Program-made: the position numbers and the translations under genes
Notes under the pieces: generated by a model
What the model was told of the DNA's origin: nothing
The model's input: the letters and a program-made list of their open reading frames with translations, nothing else
Database searches by the model: none
NCBI GenBank assembly: GCA_017354095.1
Contig: JAFMRP010000082.1
Coordinates: 1 to 10,502, forward strand
Length of the DNA: 10,502 bases
Direction: 5' to 3'
Source: Ktedonobacteraceae bacterium
Lineage (GTDB): Bacteria > Chloroflexota > Ktedonobacteria > Ktedonobacterales > Ktedonobacteraceae
Shown here: one piece after another, positions 1-5,582 of the stretch
Numbering within the stretch: the first letter of the stretch is position 1
How the letters are laid out: each line of letters starts with the position of its first letter

Positions 1-360
1 CTCCAGCCGATCTACACGGTGGCGGGGCAGAATGCCATTTCTGGAGAGCGCCTGGGAACTGGGACGGGTGCGCTGAACTATCTGCGCGCGATGGGCTCGT
101 TGCTTGGCACGGCGGTGCTGGGTGCGATTGTGACCCACTCGACCCAACGTCCAATCCTCTCGTCTTCCGCACGACAGGTACTGGCAATGAGTCTTGAACA
201 TGTTTTTCTGGTCACGTTCGGGGTAGGGATCGCAGCCCTCATCATCACACTATTCCTCAAAGATGTGCGGCTGCGCAAACGCGGGGAAGAGATGCCAGCG
301 AGGAACGCGAAAGGTGCTGCACGCTTCCCCTCAACTCCCTCGTGCCCACGGGAAATGTAG
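1..360 (+). CDS. MFS drug exporter, DHA2 (14-TM) type, C-terminal part
   Basis: The frame is open from the first base, so the gene begins outside the window and only the last 119 residues are visible. Family members are proton-driven multidrug exporters of the cytoplasmic membrane (EmrB/QacA-like). The visible part starts LQPIYTVAGQNAI and continues with SGERLGTGTGALNYLRAMGS, the conserved stretch before TM13 in DHA2 transporters (rLG.atG...y.R..G). Two hydrophobic helices follow: GSLLGTAVLGAIV (TM13) and HVFLVTFGVGIAALIITLFL (TM14), then a short basic cytoplasmic tail (KDVRLRKRGEE). The final eight or so residues (TPSCPREM) and the TAG stop are encoded by repeat element A, so the original C-terminus may have differed. 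It converges with the sugar-binding-protein gene on the other strand. The substrate cannot be told from this fragment. Confidence 0.85.
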   Translation, partial: LQPIYTVAGQNAISGERLGTGTGALNYLRAMGSLLGTAVLGAIVTHSTQRPILSSSARQVLAMSLEHVFLVTFGVGIAALIITLFLKDVRLRKRGEEMPARNAKGAARFPSTPSCPREM

Positions 361-458
361 GGCCCTCCCTTGTGGGGGATTCCTCCCCGACCACCTGACT
401 GCGCAGCAGTAGACGCGTCAGCGTCGTTGGTGGTCGGAATACAGAGGCCAGCCGGCCC
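335..458 (+). repeat. Structured intergenic repeat, long form, copy A
   Basis: This 124-nt element matches copy B (5345-5462) almost throughout, with small indels. It contains the core GGAAATGTAGGGCC (351-364), then a small hairpin with a TTGT loop (CTCCC/GGGGG near 365-377), then a nested structure. The outer 9-bp stem is CCGACCACC (387-395) with GGTGGTCGG (429-437). Inside it sit two hairpins, ACTGC/GCAGT (398-410) and GACGC/GCGTC (412-425), giving a three-way-junction shape. The copy overlaps the 3' end of the MFS gene and fills most of the convergent gap. The orientation given follows the core motif; the strand transcribed is unknown. I do not recognise it as a named family. Confidence 0.75.
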
Positions 459-480
459 GCGGGCGTCAGCCTCGCGGGCC
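454..480. terminator. GC-rich hairpin between convergent genes, possible bidirectional terminator
   Basis: GGCCCGCG (454-461) pairs perfectly with CGCGGGCC (473-480), and an inner GG/CC can lengthen the stem past one bulged base. It lies in the convergent gap just past element A and 33 nt beyond the stop of the sugar-binding-protein gene. Neither side has a U-tract, so it is not a classic intrinsic terminator. Calling it a terminator rests on position and stem strength only. Confidence 0.35.
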
Positions 481-512
481 CCGCTGCCATCCCTGCCCCG
501 ACTGTTCCGGTC

Positions 513-1799
513 CTATCTCAATGCTGAAGCTGCACTATCGTCGATAGCCTTGGCAGCCGCATCAGGGCTTAACGTTTTGGCAAAGATACCCTGTGTGGAA
601 TCCAGAACGGCCTGCGCGACTGACGGTGGGAGGTATTGATCATAGTAGAGCTGGAAGTAGGCTGCCTGGCTCACCATCTGCGCAACACTCTTCAGATTGG
701 GATTAGTGACAAAACTCTGTGCCGTTTTGACCGTTGGCAGCACAATCCCATCCTTGGTCATGTTTTGCTGGTTCTGTGCGTTGGTCAGGAACTTTAGAAA
801 ATCAACGGTCTCCGGGGGCGCATTTTTGCCAATAGCAAAACCATTTCCCCCTCCCATCACATCATTCGGATTACCGGCTCCACCTTCGACCGTGGGGAAG
901 GGGAAGAAACCGAGCTCAGGACCTTTCTGATCGGCGGCCGCACCAGCATCGGCGGAGGGTGCCCACTGCCCCATCAACTCCATGGCCGCTTTGCTATCAC
1001 CCATCTGCGCGGAGTGATCGGTATAGGCCAGTCCCAGGTAACCCTTTGAGAAGGGATCTAGCGCGACCAGTTCTTGCAGGTGCTTACCCGCCTCGACGAA
1101 CGGTGGATCGGCAAAAGAACCGGTGCGAGTGTAGGCTTTGGTAAAGGCATCCTTCCCACCTAGACGCACAGCAAGATAAACCCACCAGAAATGCCCCGGC
1201 CATTTCTCCTTTTCACCCAGCGCTATCGGCGTGATGCCCGCACTCTTTAACTTCTGCACAACCTGCAAAAACTCGGCCCAGGTGGTTGGCGGCTGCTCGA
1301 TTTTTGCCTTGGCGAAGAGCTTTTTGTTGTACCAGATACCAACCGCCCCCATGTCCCAGGGCACTCCGTAATATTTACCATCGTTCCCGTAAACATCCAA
1401 TGCCGACTTGTTGAACGAATCACCCCATTGACCCTGCAAATCAGCCGTAATGTCCTGTACAAGCCCGGCCTTGGCATACTGGAAAAGTACACCACCTCCC
1501 CAACTCTGAAAAAGATCAGGCGGGTTGCCCGACTGCATCACAGTGGCAAGCTTACTCTTGAATGCGTCGTTTTCGAGGATGGTAATGTTGATCTTGACGT
1601 TGGGATGGCTTTTCTTGTACTGGTTGGCCAGGTTTTGCCAGGTCGCTTTGCCCGGATCACCCGTCTGGATGTGCCACCAGTTAATGGTGGCGTTCTGGCT
1701 GCCACCAGGAGTGGATCCTCCACAGGCCGAGATAGAGAGTGGCAGTGCCAGAGCAGCTCCGGCAGCACCCACGGAACGAAGAAATTCGCGTCGTTTCAT
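513..1799 (-). CDS. Sugar ABC transporter substrate-binding lipoprotein (CUT1 family, Tat-exported)
   Basis: The 428-residue product is an extracytoplasmic solute-binding protein of the carbohydrate class (UgpB/MalE-like, family 1), which captures a sugar or oligosaccharide and passes it to a membrane permease. The N-terminus MKRREFLRSVGAAGAALAL is a twin-arginine signal (R3-R4, then F6-L7) and ends in a lipobox ISAC with Cys26, so it is probably exported folded and lipid-anchored. The mature part begins with the usual INWWHIQTGDPGKATWQNLA strand-helix. It contains GNPPDLFQSWGGG, YYGVPWDMGAVGIWYNKKLF and the PPTTWAEFLQVVQKLKSAG hinge-region motif, and near the C-terminus GGGNGFAIGKNAP. The reading frame could be extended to 1868, but the start at 1799 gives a perfect Tat signal and has a purine-rich site (AGGGAG) about 11 nt upstream. 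It lies 188 nt behind the LacI regulator on the same strand. No permease gene is adjacent; the next gene on the other side is the convergent MFS. The exact sugar is unknown. Confidence 0.92.
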   Translation of the reverse strand: MKRREFLRSVGAAGAALALPLSISACGGSTPGGSQNATINWWHIQTGDPGKATWQNLANQYKKSHPNVKINITILENDAFKSKLATVMQSGNPPDLFQSWGGGVLFQYAKAGLVQDITADLQGQWGDSFNKSALDVYGNDGKYYGVPWDMGAVGIWYNKKLFAKAKIEQPPTTWAEFLQVVQKLKSAGITPIALGEKEKWPGHFWWVYLAVRLGGKDAFTKAYTRTGSFADPPFVEAGKHLQELVALDPFSKGYLGLAYTDHSAQMGDSKAAMELMGQWAPSADAGAAADQKGPELGFFPFPTVEGGAGNPNDVMGGGNGFAIGKNAPPETVDFLKFLTNAQNQQNMTKDGIVLPTVKTAQSFVTNPNLKSVAQMVSQAAYFQLYYDQYLPPSVAQAVLDSTQGIFAKTLSPDAAAKAIDDSAASALR

Positions 1800-1852
1800 A
1801 AGGTTGTATGCTCCCTTCAAAATGTGTATGCGGAGAGTAGCCCAACGCTGGA

Positions 1853-1881
1853 CAGATAACAACCACATTCATAACTATCAA
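1853..1881 (-). promoter_or_regulatory. Possible promoter of the sugar-binding-protein gene
   Basis: On the minus strand TTGATA (1881-1876) is followed after 17 nt by TATCTG (1858-1853), preceded by TG in the extended -10 position. The -10 box is only a partial match. Transcription would start near 1846, leaving a leader of about 47 nt. Read-through from the LacI gene is the alternative. Confidence 0.3.
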
Positions 1882-1987
1882 TGCTCGCGTTGTCGCGCCC
1901 TACGAAAAACACAGATCTCCCCACAAGGGAACGACCGCACGACAGTATGAATGAACCGGGATAGGCGAAGAGACACCTCCTTTCAGA

Positions 1988-3037
1988 TTACCGGGAAAGT
2001 GGAGTACGCGGAGCCTGGCATGATTCACGAATAATAAGCTCGGTGGGCAATTCGATACACTCCACTTCCGCAGCAGGATTGGCAATATAGTGCAAAAGCA
2101 ACCCGGCAGCCCTCCGCCCCATCTCTTCCAGAGGCTGGCGCACCGTCGTCAACGGAGGATGCACATGAGTTGCCTGGGGAATATCATCAAAACCAACAAT
2201 CGCAATGTCGCGCGGTATCTGCAATCCCTGGTCCCGAACCGCCTCCATAACACCAAACGCGGAAATATCGTTCGAGGCGAAAATAGCGGTAGGCGGCTCC
2301 GCCAGGCTTAATAACTCTTTCGCACTGCTATAGCCTCGCGGCTGCAGAAAATTTCCCTCACGAATCAACTCCGGGATCACCGGTATACTGTGCTTGAGAA
2401 GCGCAGCCCTGTAGCCCGCCAGGCGATCCTGGGCACACCCCATCTCCATGGCCCCCGTGATAAAGCCGATACGACGATGCCCCAGCTGCAGCAGATAACA
2501 CGTCGCATCATAAGCTCCCTTCCAGTTCTCAGCCACAATCGATGGCACCGATACCCCCTGCCTGATACCCTCGTGATCAACAAGCACATGGGGAAAACGA
2601 CGCTTGTGCAGCGTCTCCAGGTAAGCCCCCGCATTGCGCGGCAAAACCAGCAGCAGTCCATCCACAAGATTTCTGGTCAGCCTTGTCACATAGACCGATT
2701 CTTTGGTTTTGCGTCGGTGGGTGGTGTAAAGCATGATGTCGTAATGCGATTCGGCCATCTCGTTGTCTATGCCCTTGATAATCTCACCAATATAATCATT
2801 ATTCAGTTCATGCACGAGTAACCCTATAATCTGGGTGCGCCCACCAGCCAGGCTCCTGGCCTGAACGTTCGCTACATATCCAAGCTGCGCCATTGCCCGC
2901 AAAACCCGCTCTCGCTTCTCTGCACTGACATGCTCTTTATTATTGATAACCCGCGATACTGTGGCATACGAAACCCCCGCCTCTTTAGCGACATCAAAAA
3001 TAGTTACCTCATCAGAGCGGTCCGACCTGTAATGCAT
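1988..3037 (-). CDS. LacI/GalR-family transcriptional regulator
   Basis: The 349-residue product has the standard length and layout of LacI-family sugar-responsive repressors. The N-terminal helix-turn-helix is VTIFDVAKEAGVSYATVSRV (residues 11-30), followed by the hinge helix ARSLAGGRT, in which Leu63 is the residue that normally wedges into a central CpG step of the operator. The two-lobed effector domain follows from TQIIGLLV (about 68), through the dimerisation and sugar-pocket regions LGHRRIGFITG and TAIFASNDISAFGVMEA, to IAIVGFDDIPQA and the late motif PPLTTVRQPLEEMGRRAA. The start at 3037 is backed by a GGGAGCAGGA site 3-12 nt upstream and places the HTH at the normal distance from the N-terminus. 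Two palindromic AGCGCT-centred operators lie upstream (3117-3130 and 3280-3293), pointing to autoregulation. Neighbouring genes for a sugar-binding protein and a glycoside hydrolase on the same strand suggest a saccharide effector. Confidence 0.95.
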   Translation of the reverse strand: MHYRSDRSDEVTIFDVAKEAGVSYATVSRVINNKEHVSAEKRERVLRAMAQLGYVANVQARSLAGGRTQIIGLLVHELNNDYIGEIIKGIDNEMAESHYDIMLYTTHRRKTKESVYVTRLTRNLVDGLLLVLPRNAGAYLETLHKRRFPHVLVDHEGIRQGVSVPSIVAENWKGAYDATCYLLQLGHRRIGFITGAMEMGCAQDRLAGYRAALLKHSIPVIPELIREGNFLQPRGYSSAKELLSLAEPPTAIFASNDISAFGVMEAVRDQGLQIPRDIAIVGFDDIPQATHVHPPLTTVRQPLEEMGRRAAGLLLHYIANPAAEVECIELPTELIIRESCQAPRTPLSR

Positions 3038-3116
3038 ATATCCTGCTCCCTGTTACCCCCGGCTCCTCTCTATCATCGAAAGAGGATCTTATAAGAGTTT
3101 GAGAGAATCATCACCT

Positions 3117-3130
3117 TGCAAGCGCTTTCA
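3117..3130 (-). promoter_or_regulatory. LacI-family operator O1, next to the regulator's transcription start
   Basis: The 14-mer reads TGAAAGCGCTTGCA on the minus strand. It is close to a palindrome centred on AGCGCT and matches the general LacI/CcpA-type operator pattern TG.AA.CG.TT.CA. It begins about 6 nt downstream of the start point predicted from the promoter at 3143-3171, the place where a bound repressor blocks RNA polymerase. The central CG suits the Leu-wedge hinge of the adjacent LacI protein. Confidence 0.75.
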
Positions 3131-3142
3131 TAACTAATGGTA

Positions 3143-3171
3143 GATGTAACATATATTCTGATATTTGTCAA
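3143..3171 (-). promoter_or_regulatory. Sigma70-type promoter of the LacI gene
   Basis: On the minus strand a perfect TTGACA (3171-3166) is followed after 17 nt by TACATC (3148-3143), a partial -10 box in an AT-rich setting. The start point would fall near 3136, giving a leader of about 100 nt. Operator O1 lies just inside the transcript. Confidence 0.5.
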
Positions 3172-3214
3172 TCCTTAAATATGCTTGAATTAACAATCGC
3201 ACATCACTCAGAAT

Positions 3215-3228
3215 AGCGCTTTATTATA
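3215..3228 (-). promoter_or_regulatory. Second -10 box with a degenerate operator core (weak)
   Basis: A perfect TATAAT lies on the minus strand at 3228-3223, followed two bases later by a third AGCGCT core (3220-3215). Bases flanking this core do not follow the operator pattern well and no good -35 box is seen 16-18 nt upstream. It may be a decayed or low-affinity site. Confidence 0.25.
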
Positions 3229-3279
3229 TATTGATGATCGGCGGGCAGAGAAAAACCTATCCCACATCTCGCTACGCTC

Positions 3280-3293
3280 TGTAAGCGCTTACA
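3280..3293. promoter_or_regulatory. LacI-family operator O2, perfect 14-bp palindrome
   Basis: TGTAAGCGCTTACA is a perfect palindrome with the same AGCGCT core as O1. It lies about 109 bp upstream of the LacI -35 box, with 163 bp between operator centres. That spacing is about 15.5 helical turns, so looping is possible but not ideally phased. It may be an auxiliary operator, or serve a promoter I could not identify. Confidence 0.72.
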
Positions 3294-3351
3294 ATTGCAG
3301 CTTCGCGTTTTAAAATTAAGCGCCGCAGGAGACACATAAACGAACAATGCC

Positions 3352-3386
3352 CTGTGGAAATGTAAGGCCACCCCTCGCGGGTGGCC
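3352..3386 (+). repeat. Short hairpin repeat, copy C1
   Basis: The first 22 nt (3352-3373) are identical to copy C2 (3425-3446), 73 nt downstream. The unit contains GGAAATGTAAGGCC, nearly the same core as long elements A and B. A perfect hairpin follows, GGCCACCC (3366-3373) with GGGTGGCC (3379-3386) around a CTCGC loop. It lies between the end of the glycoside-hydrolase gene and the LacI operators. There is no U-tract. Confidence 0.75.
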
Positions 3387-3424
3387 GGACCGGGCCACTC
3401 ACACCGGGAGGCCTGTCGTTCGTA

Positions 3425-3459
3425 CTGTGGAAATGTAAGGCCACCCGCGAGGGTGGCCT
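3425..3459 (+). repeat. Short hairpin repeat, copy C2
   Basis: This has the same core as C1, followed by a perfect 9-bp stem AGGCCACCC (3438-3446) with GGGTGGCCT (3451-3459) around GCGA, a GNRA tetraloop if transcribed on the plus strand. The hairpin is the reverse complement of the C1 hairpin apart from one C, although the flanking core is in the same orientation. It ends 43 nt from the glycoside-hydrolase stop codon and could act as an RNA 3'-end stabiliser; that is inference. Confidence 0.75.
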
Positions 3460-3501
3460 GGGAGAGGTGGGGGGCCAGACGGGCGCCGGGAAGGCGGCTC
3501 G

Positions 3502-5244
3502 CTAGAACCGCCACACCTTGACGTTCTTAAAGATGACTTCGGTCGGCTGGTTTGAGGTGTCAGCAAAAAATCCGATCTGACCATCATGCTGGATGACGTT
3601 GGATACGACTTGCAACAATTGCCCATTCACATAAAGGTACAACGTCGTTTTCGATCCTACAATCGTAATCACGTTGACCTGACCGATACCTGTCTTAATC
3701 GCCGCGCTACTGCCGCTAATGATACTGGCCCTGTCCTGCGATGCCAGGCTGTAGCTACCATTGACGCCGAGACGCAGCCGGTATTGATTGTTGTAACCTC
3801 CACTGTTCGCGGCCCGCACAATCACACCACCACCCTCTCCTTCTCTCACGGTCATCTCAACCTGGACGGCGAAATCAGCCGGATACGTCACATGCGACAT
3901 ACACGGCGTGTAACTCTTCTGCCCGGGCGCATAGGCATGATAACTACTATTCACGAAGGCGCAATAACCACCATTCGAGTTGTTTACAACATCCCACTTA
4001 CCACCATCCTGTGCCGCCAGTGAGGAGGAGTAGAGCGGCTGCCCGCTCGTTGCCTGCTTGTAGATCTGCATAGGATCAGGCGGCGCCGGAGGCTGCGTCG
4101 GTGCCGGAGTCGGATTCGTCCCCGGCTTCGGCGTGGCCGCGGGAGACTGAGCTGGCGTTGGCGTTGGCGTCTGATTCGCTCCCTGGGTCGGTGTGACCGT
4201 ACCCGCGGGCGTGGTAGGCGTGGTCGAACCAGAAATGGACCAGTTATCATAAGTCTCCTGCAAGGCCAATCCCTGGGCGGTTAATGTCCCATCACTATTG
4301 ATCAGTGCCGTCGTACTGTTGGTCGCTGCGAATTGCATGGAGGCATACACTTGCGCCGATCTCAATGTCTGTAACGCCTGCAGCGTCCACTTGCTCATGA
4401 AATCCTCGTCATTGCTCTTACCATCATTATTCGTAGCGTTGGGCGCGTAGTTCCACTCGGTAAGCATAATCGGTAGGGTTTTGCCCGTGACTTGTTGCAT
4501 GACCTGGCGCGCGTTGTCGGCGTTCTGGCTCCAATCATGAATATGCTGCAAACACTGCTCTTTCGCGGTTCCTTCCTCACACGTATATGCATGCCAGCTT
4601 ACCGCGTCTGGAATAGGACGAGCCTTCTGCAGAAAGGTGCTCAGATAATGGCTATCATAACGATAGGTCGATGGACCCATTACCTGCGCCTGCGGGGCCA
4701 GTTGCTTGATGGTTGGTACAATCTGGTTCCAGTTGGCGGTATATTGATCGGCGGTCATTCCAGAAAGATCGTCTTCATTGCCGTACTCATAATACACCAG
4801 TGTATTATTAAAAACTTGATTTACCACCTTGACGATACGCGTCACATTGCGTACACCATCAGGACCGCTCAAACCGCGCAGGTTGACCAGGGGCAGCGCT
4901 TCGAGATCTTTTACATATTCTAACGCTTGCTTGATGGCTGCATCCGAAGCATTCGCACGCATGGGAATGCGCACGATTCTTATGTGTAAATTCCTTAGGC
5001 CACTTTGCGTTGTTGTGGATGTAAATGCCTGATTTTTACTGTCTAATAGATCTATGTTGGTACCAAACAATAACGGCGATGCCACGGGTACCTGAGCAGA
5101 TGGCGTACCCGAATGCTGGCCCGTGTTGCTACCATTGTTGAGGAGAAAAGAGATACCAAGACTGGTGACTATTATTACTCCGAGAATGGAAAGAGCTATG
5201 ATGATAAGTGTTTTTGCTTTTCCCGGTTGCATCAACAGATTCAT
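3502..5244 (-). CDS. Membrane-anchored clan GH-A-like glycoside hydrolase with C-terminal concanavalin-like domain
   Basis: The 580-residue product starts with a basic N-terminus and one membrane helix (about residues 10-35: KTLIIIALSILGVIIVTSLG), so it is probably anchored with the rest outside. Residues 50-336 look like a TIM barrel of clan GH-A. It has a FGTNID opening, VRIPMR, YYEYGNEDD with Glu157 in the acid/base position (the NE motif), VSWHAYTC (217-220) and PIMLTEWNY with Glu263 in the nucleophile position. Residues 340-391 form a low-complexity Pro/Thr/Ala linker. Residues 392-580 resemble LamG/DUF1080-like concanavalin folds (FAVQVEMTVREGEGGGVIVRA, YRLRLGVNGSYSL, TLYLYVNGQLLQVV, GQIGFFAD, ending FKNVKVWRF), which often bind glycans. 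Cysteine pairs (C222/C231 and two in the tail) fit an extracellular setting. The start at 5244 has AAGGGA about 9 nt upstream; Met5 has none. The glycosidase family and substrate are not assignable by eye. The nearby sugar-binding protein and LacI suggest saccharide breakdown. Confidence 0.8.
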   Translation of the reverse strand: MNLLMQPGKAKTLIIIALSILGVIIVTSLGISFLLNNGSNTGQHSGTPSAQVPVASPLLFGTNIDLLDSKNQAFTSTTTQSGLRNLHIRIVRIPMRANASDAAIKQALEYVKDLEALPLVNLRGLSGPDGVRNVTRIVKVVNQVFNNTLVYYEYGNEDDLSGMTADQYTANWNQIVPTIKQLAPQAQVMGPSTYRYDSHYLSTFLQKARPIPDAVSWHAYTCEEGTAKEQCLQHIHDWSQNADNARQVMQQVTGKTLPIMLTEWNYAPNATNNDGKSNDEDFMSKWTLQALQTLRSAQVYASMQFAATNSTTALINSDGTLTAQGLALQETYDNWSISGSTTPTTPAGTVTPTQGANQTPTPTPAQSPAATPKPGTNPTPAPTQPPAPPDPMQIYKQATSGQPLYSSSLAAQDGGKWDVVNNSNGGYCAFVNSSYHAYAPGQKSYTPCMSHVTYPADFAVQVEMTVREGEGGGVIVRAANSGGYNNQYRLRLGVNGSYSLASQDRASIISGSSAAIKTGIGQVNVITIVGSKTTLYLYVNGQLLQVVSNVIQHDGQIGFFADTSNQPTEVIFKNVKVWRF

Positions 5245-5318
5245 AAATTCAGTTCCCTTATGAATTGTTCCCTGCTATTGGACTGATTAAGTGGAGCATA
5301 GAAGAACACGCATGAATA

Positions 5319-5515
5319 CTGACCAATTCCCATGGTACACCCGCCTCCCTCGTGCCCGCGGGAAATGTAGGGCCCCCCTTGTGGGGGATTCCTTTCCGAG
5401 CACCTGACCGCAGGTAGACGCGCAGCGTCGTTGGGGCTCGGAATACAGAGGCTAGCCGGCCCAGGCCTGACCAATTCCGTGCCCTTCTCCACCCTTGTCC
5501 CATCGGAATTGGTCA
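5319..5515. repeat. 12-bp direct repeat flanking element B, plus an inverted copy
   Basis: CTGACCAATTCC occurs at 5319-5330 and again at 5467-5478, bracketing element B (5345-5462). A third, inverted copy forms a perfect 12-bp inverted repeat: TGACCAATTCCG (5468-5479) with CGGAATTGGTCA (5504-5515) around a 24-nt loop. The exact match over 12 bp at such short range is very unlikely by chance. The copies could be target-site or recombination marks of element B, or binding sites ahead of the glycoside-hydrolase gene. Confidence 0.65.
5345..5462 (+). repeat. Structured intergenic repeat, long form, copy B
   Basis: This second copy of the element at 335-458 is in the same orientation. The core GGAAATGTAGGGCC is at 5361-5374, followed by CCCCC-TTGT-GGGGG. 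The outer stem CCGAGCACC (5396-5404) pairs with GGGGCTCGG (5433-5441) with one mismatch. Compared with copy A one pair has changed from C-G to G-C on both sides, so pairing is kept. Inner hairpins are ACCTG/CAGGT (5402-5415, competing with the inner end of the outer stem) and GACGC/GCGTC (5417-5429). It lies between the repeat-protein gene and the glycoside-hydrolase start. Confidence 0.75.
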
Positions 5516-5525
5516 ACCCCCTTGC

Positions 5526-5550
5526 GGGTGCACGAGGCCCTCGTGCACCC
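5526..5550 (-). terminator. Perfect 11-bp hairpin downstream of the repeat-protein gene
   Basis: GGGTGCACGAG (5526-5536) pairs perfectly with CTCGTGCACCC (5540-5550) around a 3-nt loop. On the minus strand it lies 32 nt past the stop codon at 5583. There is no U-tract on either side, so a role in 3'-end formation or RNA protection is inferred from position. The right arm shares CCCTCGTGC with the first bases of elements A and B, so it may be a remnant of the same repeat family. Confidence 0.4.
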
Positions 5551-5582
5551 AGCCACCCGCCTACCCGGTGCCATCCACCTAT

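Noticed and set aside
335..458. Elements A and B as tRNA-like genes because of their multi-arm fold
   Set aside because: There is no T-loop consensus, anticodon arm of the right size, or acceptor stem; the stems do not fit a cloverleaf.
1428..1859. Overlapping plus-strand frames of about 140 residues opposite the sugar-binding-protein gene
   Set aside because: They overlap the conserved N-terminal half of the binding protein and have no recognisable features.
1799..1868. The longer start of the sugar-binding protein at 1868
   Set aside because: The added 23 residues are not signal-like and would bury the twin-arginine motif; the start at 1799 puts it at residues 3-4 with a ribosome site upstream.
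1886..1897. CGCG-TTGT-CGCG inverted repeat as a LacI operator ahead of the sugar-binding-protein gene
   Set aside because: It lacks the AGCGCT core and the flanking TG/CA bases of the two clear operators; the 4-bp arms are too short to support.
3352..3459. C1 and C2 as a two-unit CRISPR array
   Set aside because: There are only two units, the spacer is about 50 nt, the loop is inverted between copies, no cas genes are nearby, and the same core occurs singly at 351 and 5361.
3586..4023. A 145-residue plus-strand frame opposite the lectin-like domain of the glycoside hydrolase
   Set aside because: The minus frame carries a continuous recognisable protein; the plus frame shows no domain, signal or ribosome site.
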